Assembly (NCBI GenBank): GCA_965216515.1
Contig: OZ244173.1
Span: forward strand, 62,001-126,000
Direction: 5' to 3'
DNA from: CAXMRP01 sp965216515
Lineage (GTDB): Bacteria > Pseudomonadota > Alphaproteobacteria > Rhizobiales > Afifellaceae
Length of the DNA stretch: 64,000 bases
How positions within the stretch are numbered: position 1 is the first letter of the stretch; each line of letters starts with the position of its first letter. Made by a program: the position numbers and the translations under genes. Shown in pieces: positions 1-8,446 of this stretch. The notes under the pieces were generated by a model. It was not told where the DNA came from. It saw only the letters and a list, made by a program, of their open reading frames with translations, and made no database searches.

Positions 1-158
1 CCCGGCCTGCGAAAGGCGAGCAGGTTGAAGTGCACGAGCGCGCGACAGGAAGCATAGTGGCCGGCACGGTCGATCGAATCGCACACAAGGTTTCAGTGAC
101 CGGTGGCGGCGCGGTCGACACATTCCTGGCGCACGGAATTGAAGTCCACGTCGTCTAG
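1..158 (+). CDS. C-terminal end of an unidentified protein (5' end outside window)
   Basis: A frame open from base 3 to the TAG at 156-158 encodes about 51 residues, with alternating charged and hydrophobic residues ending in HGIEVHVV. The composition suggests a small beta-rich domain, and a PilZ-like end is conceivable, but no motif proves it. It lies on the same strand as the phage-like cluster and stops 333 bp before the first recognisable gene of that cluster. Too little is present to assign a function, and the upstream part would be needed to confirm that the frame is coding. Confidence 0.4.
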   Translation, partial: RPAKGEQVEVHERATGSIVAGTVDRIAHKVSVTGGGAVDTFLAHGIEVHVV

Positions 159-491
159 CCGCCCGTTGGACCGCGCGCCATGAACCGGGCGGGCCGGATC
201 ACTGACCTACCGTTGCCCCGCTGGCCGCGGCACGGGAAACGCGCCGGCGAAGCGGGCATTGCCCAGGTCGCAGCACCGGAACGGCGTTCTAGGAAAAAAA
301 TCCGCTAAGATAGGAAAATAATCCTTGACGACCGTACGCTGGTTTGATAGGACTATGCCATCGTCACACAGTTGCGTTCCGCCACGGCGCCGCCGCATCC
401 CTTGATCATCGTTTCGTTTGCGTTGCCACGTTCTGCGACGCCATGTTTTGCCCCATTTCACCGGTACCGGCCGCGCGCGCCGGTTCAGCCC
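159..491. other. Intergenic region upstream of the GTA-like cluster
   Basis: These 333 bases hold no convincing gene. An A-rich stretch occurs at about 291-321. A weak sigma70-like pair, TTGACG at 324-329 and TAGGAC at 347-352 with a 17-base spacer, points toward the cluster that starts at 492. No strong hairpin or repeat was seen. A promoter for the structural cluster is expected here by position, but the boxes are weak and this reading is inference. Confidence 0.3.
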
Positions 492-1376
492 ATGCCCGGC
501 AGCGATCCCCCCACAGGTCCGGCACAAGCCGGCGCCCGGTCCGCCCTTTCGGAAGACGACGGCTCCGGCATCGACACCAACATCGACACCAACATCGACT
601 GGGCGGCGATCCGTGAGGCCTATGAAGGCGACTTGCTGACCGTGGCTGAGATCTGCGCCCGCCACGGCATCGGCGTTGCTACTCTGTTCGACCGCCGTGC
701 CGCGGAAGGCTGGCCCGCCCGCTCGTGGCGCCGCGACGCCGGACCGGGAGGCGGCCGGCCTGCTAGGCGGGGGCGCGGTCTGGCCTCCGCCAATCTCACC
801 CGGCGGCCGGTCGATGCCGCGGCGGTGCGCCTTGCCTATGAGGGATCGGATGCCACCATCTCCGAGATCACGGCGCGCTTCCGCATCACGAAGCGCGAAC
901 TGACCAGGCTGCGTATCGCCGGCGGCTGGAAGGCCCGCCGCCCGATTGCTGTGAATGAAACTGGTCCGGATGCGCCGCCCGCGCCGAAAGCGGTGCGCCG
1001 CAGCCGCCCGGCGCGCGCCGTCGCACGGCGGCTTTTGAAGACAATCGAGACCCAGCTTTCCGCCCTGGAGGCGAAAATGTCCGACGACACCGCCACCCCG
1101 AGCCCGGAGGATGCGCGGCTGGTGGGCGAACTCACCCGCAGCCTCGACCGGCTTGCCAGACTGACCGACGACAACAAGCCGGGGAATGCCGATGCCCGCC
1201 AAGCCGCCCGATCCGGATCTGCATCACGGACCGGCACCGGCCCGCAAGGCGATGCCGACATCGAAGCCGCCGACCTTGAATGGCGCCGGCAGCGATTACG
1301 CACGCGCGTGGCACGCCTTGTTGGCCGCGGCCGATCCGCTGGCGCGGGTGGACAGGGCGAGCCGGCAGGAGATTGA
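492..1376 (+). CDS. Small terminase-like protein (GTA gp1 type) with two HTH repeats
   Basis: The likely product is the small terminase subunit, which selects DNA for packaging. Two related segments, about residues 37-78 (IREAYEGDLLTVAEI...) and 109-149 (VRLAYEGSDATISEI...), each look like a helix-turn-helix unit ending in a GW motif. A helical, coiled-coil-like stretch follows at about 178-227, as expected for ring assembly. The ATG at 492 places the first repeat near the N terminus. Residues after about 229 are low-complexity R/A/G-rich and are read from DNA that also encodes the start of the large terminase in another frame, so the native C terminus may have been lost by frameshift or stop loss. 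The position directly before the large terminase agrees with gp1 of GTA clusters. Confidence 0.6.
   Translation: MPGSDPPTGPAQAGARSALSEDDGSGIDTNIDTNIDWAAIREAYEGDLLTVAEICARHGIGVATLFDRRAAEGWPARSWRRDAGPGGGRPARRGRGLASANLTRRPVDAAAVRLAYEGSDATISEITARFRITKRELTRLRIAGGWKARRPIAVNETGPDAPPAPKAVRRSRPARAVARRLLKTIETQLSALEAKMSDDTATPSPEDARLVGELTRSLDRLARLTDDNKPGNADARQAARSGSASRTGTGPQGDADIEAADLEWRRQRLRTRVARLVGRGRSAGAGGQGEPAGD
570..599 (+). repeat. 12-bp tandem repeat in the small-terminase-like gene
   Basis: The unit atcgacaccaac occurs twice in a row and is followed by a half unit, giving DTNIDTNID in the protein just before the first HTH repeat. It keeps the reading frame and probably arose by slippage. Confidence 0.7.
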
Positions 1377-2583
1377 ATGCCTGGAGAACTGGCCCGCCTA
1401 TGCCCGGCCCGACCAGCTTCCGCCGGCCGGCGACTGGACCACCTGGCTCATGCTCGGCGGCCGGGGCGCCGGAAAAACCCGTGCCGGTGCGGAGTGGGTG
1501 CGTGCCGCCGCGCTCGCCGGCAACGGCCCGATTGCGCTGGTCGGCGAAACGCTTGCCGACGTCCGCGACATCATGGTCGGCGGTGAATCCGGCCTGCTGG
1601 CCATCCATCCGCCCGGCGAGCGGCCGACCTGGACTGCCACCCGCCGCCGCCTGGAATGGCCCAACGGAACCTACGCGCTGGCATTTTCGTCCGAAGACCC
1701 CGAAAGCCTGCGCGGTCCGCAATTCGCCGCTGCCTGGTGCGACGAGCTTTGCAAATGGCGGCATCCGGCGGCGACCTGGGACATGCTGCAGTTCGGCCTC
1801 AGGCTTGGTGCCCGGCCGCGCCAGGTGGTCACCACGACACCGCGGCCATTGCCCCTGCTCAAGGCGGTCATGGCCCGCAACGACACGGTGACCGTGCGCG
1901 CCGCAACGCAATTGAACCGGGACAATCTGGCGCCCGCCTTCTTCGATGCGGTGATTGCGCGCTATGCCGGCACCCGGCTCGGACGCCAGGAGCTGGAGGC
2001 GGAGATCATCGATGACCGGCCCGGCGCCTTGTGGACCCGCGCCGGCCTGGAGGCCTGCCGCGTCGCCGCCGCGCCGGCGCTTTCGCGCATCGTTGTCGCC
2101 GTCGATCCGCCGGCGACGTCCGGCAGGGGCGCCGACGCCTGCGGCATTGTTGCCGCCGGGCTGGCCGCAGGACATGCCCATGTCATCGCCGACGAGACCG
2201 CCGGGCGCCTGTCGCCGGCCGCATGGGCGGCCCGGGCCGTGGCGCTCTATCACCGGCTCGACGCCGATCGCATCGTCGCCGAAGTCAACCAGGGCGGCGA
2301 GATGGTGGCCGAGATCATCCGCCAGGCCGACTGCGACGTGCCGGTGGCCATGGTGCGCGCCTCGCGTGGCAAATATCTGCGCGCCGAGCCGGTGGCCGCC
2401 CTTTACGAACAGGGGCGCGTCCGCCATGTCGGCGCCTTTCCGGCGCTGGAAGACGAAATGTGTGATTTTGCTCCGGGCGGCCTGACGTCGGGCCGCTCGC
2501 CGGACCGGCTGGACGCGCTGGTCTGGGCGCTGACCGACCTGATGCTGGGACGAAAGGGCGAAGCGCGGGTGAGGGGGTTGTGA
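1186..2583 (+). CDS. Phage/GTA large terminase (DNA packaging ATPase-nuclease)
   Basis: This is the motor ATPase and nuclease that drives DNA into the prohead. The Walker A motif GGRGAGKTR lies at about residues 91-99, the Walker B-type WCDEL near residue 185, and the RNase H-like nuclease region begins at VVAVDPP, with a late aspartate in SPDRLDALVWAL. The length of about 440-465 aa is normal for GTA gp2. Three in-frame ATGs (1186, 1192, 1252) are possible. The one at 1192 has GGGGAA upstream, while 1252 gives an N terminus closer to family length. The 5' end overlaps the small-terminase frame by up to 191 bases. The next structural gene (portal) is separated from it by two genes on the opposite strand. 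Confidence 0.93.
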   Translation: MPMPAKPPDPDLHHGPAPARKAMPTSKPPTLNGAGSDYARAWHALLAAADPLARVDRASRQEIECLENWPAYARPDQLPPAGDWTTWLMLGGRGAGKTRAGAEWVRAAALAGNGPIALVGETLADVRDIMVGGESGLLAIHPPGERPTWTATRRRLEWPNGTYALAFSSEDPESLRGPQFAAAWCDELCKWRHPAATWDMLQFGLRLGARPRQVVTTTPRPLPLLKAVMARNDTVTVRAATQLNRDNLAPAFFDAVIARYAGTRLGRQELEAEIIDDRPGALWTRAGLEACRVAAAPALSRIVVAVDPPATSGRGADACGIVAAGLAAGHAHVIADETAGRLSPAAWAARAVALYHRLDADRIVAEVNQGGEMVAEIIRQADCDVPVAMVRASRGKYLRAEPVAALYEQGRVRHVGAFPALEDEMCDFAPGGLTSGRSPDRLDALVWALTDLMLGRKGEARVRGL

Positions 2584-2601
2584 GCGCTGGCGGCCGGAGC
2601 G

Positions 2602-2967
2602 CTACCGCGTCGTCTTTTTCGGTTTCAGGCTGCTTGCATAGGCATGGCTCTTGCGAAACCAGCGCCGCAGGGTGCGCGTGTCGCCATGAAGCGCCGGCGG
2701 CACCGCCACATATTCCTTCATGAAGTGGCCCGGCACGCCCTCAAACAGCGTCGTGTCGTATCGGGCCAGGAAGGTGTCGCGGTCGTCCTTCGACAATCGC
2801 AGGCCGATCACATCGGCTTTGGAGACCGACGAATACATATTGCCATTGATGGCGGTGTAGGGTGTGGTCGCGCCCTTCAACGGCACGCCCGGCACCGCGT
2901 CGACCATGGTCTGGTAGACCGCCAGAACGGCCGGATCGGTGGGAAACGCTTTCTTCTTTGCCGCCAT
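2602..2967 (-). CDS. TfoX N-terminal-domain-like small protein
   Basis: A 121-residue protein whose central part (GNMYSSV... GLRLSKDDRDTFLARYD ... GHFMKEYVAVP) resembles the TfoX/YjbR-type small alpha/beta domain. TfoX in gamma-proteobacteria promotes competence, but most members of this domain family have no known role. It carries a basic KKKAF start and a basic tail, with no signal peptide or membrane segment. It lies 9 bases downstream of a secreted-protein gene on the same strand, so the two are probably co-transcribed. Both sit between large terminase and portal, opposite to the structural genes, which marks them as an insertion. The family call is from pattern only. Confidence 0.6.
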   Translation of the reverse strand: MAAKKKAFPTDPAVLAVYQTMVDAVPGVPLKGATTPYTAINGNMYSSVSKADVIGLRLSKDDRDTFLARYDTTLFEGVPGHFMKEYVAVPPALHGDTRTLRRWFRKSHAYASSLKPKKTTR

Positions 2968-2976
2968 TGCCGCCCG

Positions 2977-3522
2977 TCAGTTCTTGACCACGCAGCCGAG
3001 CAGCGCCACGGTCCGTGCGCCGGTCTCCTTATTGAGCATCTCCGGCGTCACATGGGCGCTGGCGCACCAGTCCCGGTGCTTGACGAATTCCGTCGACCAG
3101 CCGCCGCCGGCAAAGCCGCACTTGTTCTGCAGGTTGGCGGCCTGCTGGTCGACCGCCTTCTGCGCATAGGTGTTGCAATCCTTCAGGATGATCGGCTTGA
3201 TCAGCTTCGTCGCCTGGCAGGTCTTGAGCTGCTCGGCCCGGCGATGGTCCTCCTGGGACACCGCCATGATGCCGACCCCGGGCGTCAGGCACCAGTTCCG
3301 GTGGCCGATGAAATCGCTTGACCAGCCCTTGCCGGTAAAGCCGCAGTTTCGTTGCAGGTTTTCCGCCTGCTGGCTGACGGCGGCCTGGGCATAAGCGTCG
3401 CAGTTGAGGTCCGGATCGGCCAGTGCGCCGGCTGTCGTGAGCGGCGCAGCGGCAAGGGCAAACAGAAATGGAACGAGCCGGATATACACCGTGCCGGCGC
3501 GGCTGGCGGATGAACGGGGCAT
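2977..3522 (-). CDS. Secreted Cys-rich protein with two tandem repeats, unknown function
   Basis: The start at 3522 is chosen because AAGGAG lies 6-8 bases upstream. The 181-residue product has a signal peptide (basic start, hydrophobic core, cleavage near AGALA-D at about residue 35). The mature part holds two copies of one module of about 60 residues, with the pattern C-x-x-YAQ-x-AV-x-QQ-x-x-N-L-x-x-x-CGF-x-G-x-GW...H-R-x-WC, so about three cysteines per copy, likely disulfide-bonded in the periplasm. A further pair of cysteines lies between the copies and near the end. I do not recognise a named family. It begins a probable two-gene operon with the TfoX-like gene. Confidence 0.75.
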   Translation of the reverse strand: MPRSSASRAGTVYIRLVPFLFALAAAPLTTAGALADPDLNCDAYAQAAVSQQAENLQRNCGFTGKGWSSDFIGHRNWCLTPGVGIMAVSQEDHRRAEQLKTCQATKLIKPIILKDCNTYAQKAVDQQAANLQNKCGFAGGGWSTEFVKHRDWCASAHVTPEMLNKETGARTVALLGCVVKN

Positions 3523-3690
3523 CTTGATCTCCTTGGTGTCCAAGGTTGGGAATTCGGGGAAAGCTGAAGCGTACCATATCATCGCCCTGACCTGTTGAAC
3601 GAGTTGTGAAACCGGCGTTCAGGCCTCATTCAGATTCCCGCCCTGCCTTCGTCGGGCCGTGGCGCACACTAGCTGAACGGACAGAAATCC

Positions 3691-5106
3691 ATGCTCAACT
3701 GGTTGAAATCTCAACCGGGCCGCACACGCGCGCCCGGACCTTCGCGTGCCGCTTCCGCCAGGGCGGGGCAGGAGAGGCCGGACCGGGGCACGGCGGGCAA
3801 GGGCAGGGCAGCCATTCCGGCCAGGCGCCCCGCATCGGCCACCGGCGTGCACATCGCCGCGCCGCCGGACCGCAAGGCATCCGCGACCGGCCCGGTGGTC
3901 GCGCTCCACACCGCCGGCCGTCCGGTCTGGACGAGCCGCGACTATGGTGCACTGGCGCGGGCCGGCTATATGGAAAACCCGATTGTCTATCGCTGCGTGC
4001 GCATGGTGGCGAGTGCGGCGGCGAGCGTGAAATGGCAACTCTTCGAAGGCACGCGCGAGGTGCCGGATCACCCGGTTCTGGCCCTTCTCGCCCGTCCCAA
4101 TCCGCTGGCCACCGGCGACGACTTTCTGGAATCGCTCGTCGGCCATCTGCTGGTCGCCGGCAATGCCTATGTCGAAGCGGTGAGTTTCGACGACGCGCCC
4201 CGCGAACTCTATGCTCTCCGGCCCGACCGCATGAAGGTGGTGCCGGATGCAAGCGGCTGGCCGGCGGCCTTTGAATATGCTGCCAACGGCCGCACGGTCC
4301 GTTTCGACCAGACGACCGATGGCGAGCATCCCGTGCCGCCGATCCTGCACCTGACGCTCTTTCATCCGCTCGACGATCATTACGGCTTTCCCCCGCTTGC
4401 CGCCGCCCAGACCAGTCTCGATGTCCACAACACGGCCGCGGCCTGGAACAAGGCGCTGCTCGACAATGCGGCCCGGCCGTCCGGCGCGCTGGTCTATGAA
4501 GGCCGCGACGGCGCCAATCTGTCGGAGGATCAGTTCCACCGCCTGAAGGACGAGCTGGAAGCCGGTTTCCAGGGGGCGGCCAATGCCGGCCGGCCGCTGC
4601 TTCTGGAAGGCGGGCTTGTCTGGCAGGCGATGAGCCTGTCGCCCCGCGACATGGATTTCCACGAGGCCCGCAACGCCGCCGCCCGCGAAATCGCGCTCGC
4701 CTTCGGCGTGCCGCCGATGCTGCTTGGCATCCCCGGCGACAACACCTACGCCAACTATGCGGAGGCAAACCGCGCCCTGTGGCGCCAGACCGTGCTGCCG
4801 CTCGTTGCCCGCCTGGCCCGCGCGCTGGGCCCCTGGCTCGCTCCGGCCTATGCGGGCGGCGGGGACGCCGCCGCGCCGCTCCGGCTCTGGTACGACGAGG
4901 ATGCGATCTCCGCCCTGTCCCTTGAGCGCGAATCCCTGTGGAAGCGGCTCGACACGGCGCGCTTCCTCACCCGCGACGAAAAACGCGCCGCCGCAGGCTA
5001 CGGACCGCTGGACCCGGATACCGGCGCGCCGCCGCCTGTCGCCGGTCCGGCGCCGGATGCCGAACCGCAAGATGGTCCGCAATCCGCCGCCCCGGGTGGT
5101 GCGTGA
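3691..5106 (+). CDS. Phage/GTA portal protein (HK97 family)
   Basis: The portal forms the dodecameric ring at the capsid vertex through which DNA enters. The 471-residue product has the family features: an early segment on residues recruited from host DNA cargo (NPIVYRCVRMVASAAASV), the core LLARPNPLATGDDFLESLVGHLLVAGNAY, the stretch RGGTNRH-free HPLDDHYGFPPLAAA, and the region FGVPPMLLGIPGDNTYANY common to GTA gp3. The length is normal. The N-terminal 60 residues are basic and low in complexity. The stop overlaps the ATG of the next gene (TGATG at 5104-5108), so the two are translationally coupled. Confidence 0.92.
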   Translation: MLNWLKSQPGRTRAPGPSRAASARAGQERPDRGTAGKGRAAIPARRPASATGVHIAAPPDRKASATGPVVALHTAGRPVWTSRDYGALARAGYMENPIVYRCVRMVASAAASVKWQLFEGTREVPDHPVLALLARPNPLATGDDFLESLVGHLLVAGNAYVEAVSFDDAPRELYALRPDRMKVVPDASGWPAAFEYAANGRTVRFDQTTDGEHPVPPILHLTLFHPLDDHYGFPPLAAAQTSLDVHNTAAAWNKALLDNAARPSGALVYEGRDGANLSEDQFHRLKDELEAGFQGAANAGRPLLLEGGLVWQAMSLSPRDMDFHEARNAAAREIALAFGVPPMLLGIPGDNTYANYAEANRALWRQTVLPLVARLARALGPWLAPAYAGGGDAAAPLRLWYDEDAISALSLERESLWKRLDTARFLTRDEKRAAAGYGPLDPDTGAPPPVAGPAPDAEPQDGPQSAAPGGA

Positions 5107-5294
5107 TGGAAAGCCTGGCCGCCGAATTCGCCGATCGCGGCGATCTCGCCCATCTGGCGCTCTTCCTTTGGGCGTCGGTCTCCTCCGCGCTGCTGGTGTG
5201 GACCTTGCGTGAGCTGGCCGCCTCCAACCGCCGCTTCTCCGCCTTTGTGAGCGAAATCGCACGCTTGAATCAGTTGTTTCGCGATCACGTCTAA
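5106..5294 (+). CDS. Small membrane protein of the GTA cluster (gp3.5 position)
   Basis: A 62-residue protein with one hydrophobic segment at about residues 14-32 (LALFLWASVSSALLVWTL) followed by an amphipathic helix (ELAASNRRFSAFVSEIARL). A small uncharacterised gene lies at the same place, between portal and protease, in known GTA clusters. The start codon overlaps the portal stop. The role is unknown; membrane anchoring of assembly is possible but is inference. Confidence 0.65.
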   Translation: MESLAAEFADRGDLAHLALFLWASVSSALLVWTLRELAASNRRFSAFVSEIARLNQLFRDHV

Positions 5295-5471
5295 CCCACG
5301 GAAAAACAACATGAATTGCTTTTCAAGGTCACCCGCCGCCGGCGGCGACCATACCCGGATCTTTGCCGAATTCTCCATGCACCTGATGGGCCTTTTGCTG
5401 GCCCGCCGCGCTGCCACCGGCCGCGCCGGGCCCGGGAACCGGACCCGCCCGCCGCGCTTTCGGGTGGTGCG

Positions 5472-6131
5472 ATGACACCCGCGCACAGGCTGCGACGCTG
5501 CATGCGCCGCCCGACACGCCGCGGCTCCGGACCTGCTGCCGGATTTGGCGCCGGCCGTAGCGCGCCGGCCGCCGCTGTCCGCGAGGTCAAATACGCGCCG
5601 ACACGCTTTTCCGGCATCGAGGCCGATGGCGCCTTTTGCGGTTATGCCAGCCTCTTCGGCAAGACCGATCTCGGCGGCGACATGGTGATGCCCGGTGCCT
5701 TCGCCCGCTCCCTGCAAAAGCGGGGCGCGGCGGGCGTCCGCATGCTCTACCAGCATGATCCCGACCAGGTGATCGGCACCTGGACGGAGATAGTCGAAGA
5801 CGCCCGCGGCCTGTTCGTGCGCGGCCGTATCCTGACCGATGTGAAACGCGGCCGCGAAGTTTTGGCGCTCATGCGCGCCGGCGCGCTCGACGGCCTGTCC
5901 ATCGGCTTTCGCAGCCAGGGCGCCCGCACCGACCCGGCGACCGGCATTCGCCGGCTCACCCGCATCGATCTGTGGGAAATTTCGCTTGTCACCTTTCCGC
6001 TGCTGCCCGCCGCCCGCGTCACGGCGGTGAAAAGCATATCGGCGCTCGCCGATGCCCAGCTCGCCCTCATCGCCGCCTTGCGGCAGGCGACCCGAACCCT
6101 CGAACCCGAAACACGGAGAACCAAACGATGA
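5472..6131 (+). CDS. Prohead protease (HK97 family, peptidase U35)
   Basis: The maturation protease cleaves the capsid scaffold domain during assembly. Recognisable parts are the start of the domain (FSGIEADGAFCGYASLF), the His-containing segment MLYQHDPDQVIGTW and the Ser-containing DGLSIGFRS, which carry the catalytic residues in this family. The ATG at 5472 gives 219 residues, slightly above the usual length, because of a basic N-terminal extension. The first 40 residues look poorly conserved and the true start may be farther in. Its TGA overlaps the ATG of the capsid gene (ATGA at 6128-6131), a coupling typical of these clusters. Confidence 0.9.
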   Translation: MTPAHRLRRCMRRPTRRGSGPAAGFGAGRSAPAAAVREVKYAPTRFSGIEADGAFCGYASLFGKTDLGGDMVMPGAFARSLQKRGAAGVRMLYQHDPDQVIGTWTEIVEDARGLFVRGRILTDVKRGREVLALMRAGALDGLSIGFRSQGARTDPATGIRRLTRIDLWEISLVTFPLLPAARVTAVKSISALADAQLALIAALRQATRTLEPETRRTKR

Positions 6132-7390
6132 CACCCGATATCCGACCCGCGCCGGAAAACAAGGCCGGCGAGCCGACACCGCTTGAGGTTGTCAACGCCT
6201 TCGACGACTTCATGATGGCGTTTGAAGCCTTCAAGGAAGCCAACGATGCCCGGCTGGAGGAAATCGAGGAGCGCATTACCGCCGATGTGGTGACGGAGGA
6301 AAAGGTCGCCCGCATCAACCGGGCGCTGAGCGACCAGAAGCGCACCCTCGACCAGCTCCTGGTCAAGACACGCCGCCCCGACATCGGTGGCGGCGGCCAT
6401 GCCGCGCCGGCCCGCGCGTCGGAACACAAGGCGGCATTTCATGCCTATGTCCGCACCGGCGAAATGACCGGCCTGAAACGGCTTGAGGAAAAGGCGCTGA
6501 CCGCCGGTTCCAATCCCGACGGCGGCTATCTGGTGCCGGAAGAAACCGAAGCGGAGATCGGCCGCCGGCTGACCGCCGTATCGCCGATCCGGTCGATTTC
6601 CGGCATCCGGCAGGTTTCCACCACGACCTACAAGAAGCCGTTTGCCATCACCGGGCCGGCCGTCGGCTGGTCGGGCGAAACCGATGCCCGTCCGGAAACC
6701 ACCTCGCCGACGCTGGCCGAGCTGACCTTCCCGGTGATGGAACTGTACGCCATGCCGGCGGCGACCCCGACCTTGCTTGAGGATGCCGCCGTGGACGTCG
6801 ATGCCTGGCTGGCCGGCGAGGTCGACACGGCCTTTGCCGAGCAGGAGGGTGCCGCCTTCGTCGCCGGCGACGGCAACAACAAGCCACGCGGATTCCTCGA
6901 CTATCCCACCGTCGACGAGACGGCCTGGGCCTGGGGGTCGCTGGGTTATGTGCCGACCGGGGTCGACGGTGCCTTTGCAGCCGCCGACGCCTCCGACGAC
7001 CTGATCGAGCTGATCTATGCCCTGAAGGCGGGTTACCGCCAGAATGCCGGCTGGGTGATGAACCGCCGCACGCAGGCGGAGATCCGCAAGCTCAAGGACG
7101 CCGACGGCAACTACCTCTGGCAGCCGCCAGCGACAGCGCAAAGCCAGGCATCGATCATGAACTTCGCCGTCACCGAGGCCGAGGACATGCCTGACATCGG
7201 GTCCGACAGCCTGTCCATCGCCTTCGGCGATTTCTCGCGCGGCTACCTCATCGTCGATCGCCAGGGCATTCGCGTGCTGCGTGATCCGTTCAGCCAGAAA
7301 CCCTATGTGCTCTTCTACACAACCAAGCGCGTCGGTGGCGGTGTCCACGATTTCGACGCCATCAAGCTCATGAAATTCGGCGTCGCCTGA
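6128..7390 (+). CDS. Major capsid protein (HK97 fold, GTA gp5 type)
   Basis: The 420-residue product has an N-terminal helical scaffold (about residues 15-85, rich in E, K and D, FEAFKEANDARLEEIEERI) and then the HK97-fold shell domain starting near AFHAYVRTGE at about residue 100. Typical segments follow: NPDGGYLVPEE, PIRSISGIRQVST, GWSGET, GDGNNKPRGFL, WVMNRRTQAEIRKLKD and GDFSRGYLIVDR. The linker GGGGHAAPARASE is a plausible site for cleavage by the preceding protease. The length matches gp5 of Hyphomicrobiales GTAs. The gene looks intact. Confidence 0.95.
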   Translation: MTPDIRPAPENKAGEPTPLEVVNAFDDFMMAFEAFKEANDARLEEIEERITADVVTEEKVARINRALSDQKRTLDQLLVKTRRPDIGGGGHAAPARASEHKAAFHAYVRTGEMTGLKRLEEKALTAGSNPDGGYLVPEETEAEIGRRLTAVSPIRSISGIRQVSTTTYKKPFAITGPAVGWSGETDARPETTSPTLAELTFPVMELYAMPAATPTLLEDAAVDVDAWLAGEVDTAFAEQEGAAFVAGDGNNKPRGFLDYPTVDETAWAWGSLGYVPTGVDGAFAAADASDDLIELIYALKAGYRQNAGWVMNRRTQAEIRKLKDADGNYLWQPPATAQSQASIMNFAVTEAEDMPDIGSDSLSIAFGDFSRGYLIVDRQGIRVLRDPFSQKPYVLFYTTKRVGGGVHDFDAIKLMKFGVA

Positions 7391-7535
7391 TCCTCCCCGG
7401 GCTGACCCGAATGCCGGCACGGCCGTTCCGCCCACCTCCTCCCAGACGGGCCGTGCCGGTTTGCGGCCCCGTTGTTCCCCCGACAACGGGGCCGCCTTCC
7501 GATTCCGAAAATGCTGTCGCCATCAGAGGTCGTCC

Positions 7536-8111
7536 ATGCGCACCATCCAGTTGACACCGCCGGCTGTCGAACCATTGACGCTCGCCGAGGCCAAGGCCCA
7601 CATCCATGTCGATCATGGCGCCGACGATGCCGCCATCGACAGTTTGATCGTTGCCGCCCGGGCTTCGGTGGAAACCGACATCCGGCGGGTGCTGATCGCC
7701 CAGAACTGGCGGCTGATCATCGACAGCTGGCCCGCCCACGGACGGCTGATGCTTCCGGTCGTGCCCCTGCTTGCCGTTGTCGAGGTTCGCGCCGTCGACA
7801 GCACCGGCGCCGCCACGACGGTGCCGTCTTCGGACTACGACGTGGAGACCGAAAACGCCGTGCTCGCCGCCCGCAGCGGGGCGAGCGTGCTCGGGAGCGG
7901 GGCCGGCGCAGGCGGCTACGAGATCGACTACACCGCCGGCTACGGCGCCACCGGAACCGACGTGCCGGCGGCCTTTCGCCAGGCCGTCGCCATGCTGGTT
8001 GCCCACTGGTATGAAAATCGCGGCGCGACGGGGTTTGGCGACACGGTTCGGCCGACCCCGGAGAGCTACCGCCACTTGATCGCCCCCTACCGGCGGTTGG
8101 TCCTGTGCTGA
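7536..8111 (+). CDS. Head-tail connector protein (gp6-like, DNA packaging)
   Basis: A 191-residue protein with the pattern of phage gp6-like connectors: PLTLAEAKAHIHVDH, IDSLIVAARASVE, QNWRLIIDSWP, YDVETENAVL, YEIDYTAGYG and a C-terminal helix with AVAMLVAHWYENRGA. These rings sit below the portal and close the head. The ATG at 7536 is preceded by AGAGG. It is separated by 145 bases from the capsid gene, in which nothing else was seen, and its stop is overlapped by the next start at 8105. Confidence 0.9.
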   Translation: MRTIQLTPPAVEPLTLAEAKAHIHVDHGADDAAIDSLIVAARASVETDIRRVLIAQNWRLIIDSWPAHGRLMLPVVPLLAVVEVRAVDSTGAATTVPSSDYDVETENAVLAARSGASVLGSGAGAGGYEIDYTAGYGATGTDVPAAFRQAVAMLVAHWYENRGATGFGDTVRPTPESYRHLIAPYRRLVLC

Positions 8112-8446
8112 CCGGCCCCGGCGCGACCCGGCCGGGCCGCATGCGTACCCGTCTGGTCCTGGAAAAGCCGCAGCCGTCCCCGGACGGCGGTGGCGGCGCG
8201 ACGACGGCCTGGCTGCCGGTGGCCACCGTGGCCGCCGACATTCGCCCGCAGGCCGGTGCGGCAGCCGAGCGCGGCGAAGGCGTGGTCGGCGAGGTCACCC
8301 ACCGCATCGTCATCCGCCATCGCGGCGATGTGGCAAACGGCGACCGCTTTCGCCTCGACACAAGGATCTTCGCCGTCGAGGCGGCCTTCGATCCCCGCGA
8401 GGACGGCCGTTATCTGGTTTGTCTGGCCGTGGAGGAGGGGCGTTAG
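8105..8446 (+). CDS. Head-tail adaptor / head closure protein (gp7-like)
   Basis: A 113-residue protein with the small beta-barrel pattern of phage head-closure proteins: a GTG or ATG start (8105 or 8141), then LVLEKPQ...DGGGGATTAWLPVATVAADIRP, HRIVIRHRGDVANGDRF and the end EAAFDPREDGRYLVCLAVEEGR. It overlaps the connector gene by 7 bases. Its stop codon (TAG 8444-8446) shares bases with the stop of the convergent glycosyltransferase gene. A diverged copy of its last ~24 codons recurs at 9710-9784. Confidence 0.85.
   Translation: MLTGPGATRPGRMRTRLVLEKPQPSPDGGGGATTAWLPVATVAADIRPQAGAAAERGEGVVGEVTHRIVIRHRGDVANGDRFRLDTRIFAVEAAFDPREDGRYLVCLAVEEGR

Noticed and set aside
207..1202. A 331-codon open frame on the - strand opposite the small-terminase-like gene
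   Set aside because: Low-complexity Arg/Gly-rich translation; the + strand frame has HTH repeats and fits the cluster.
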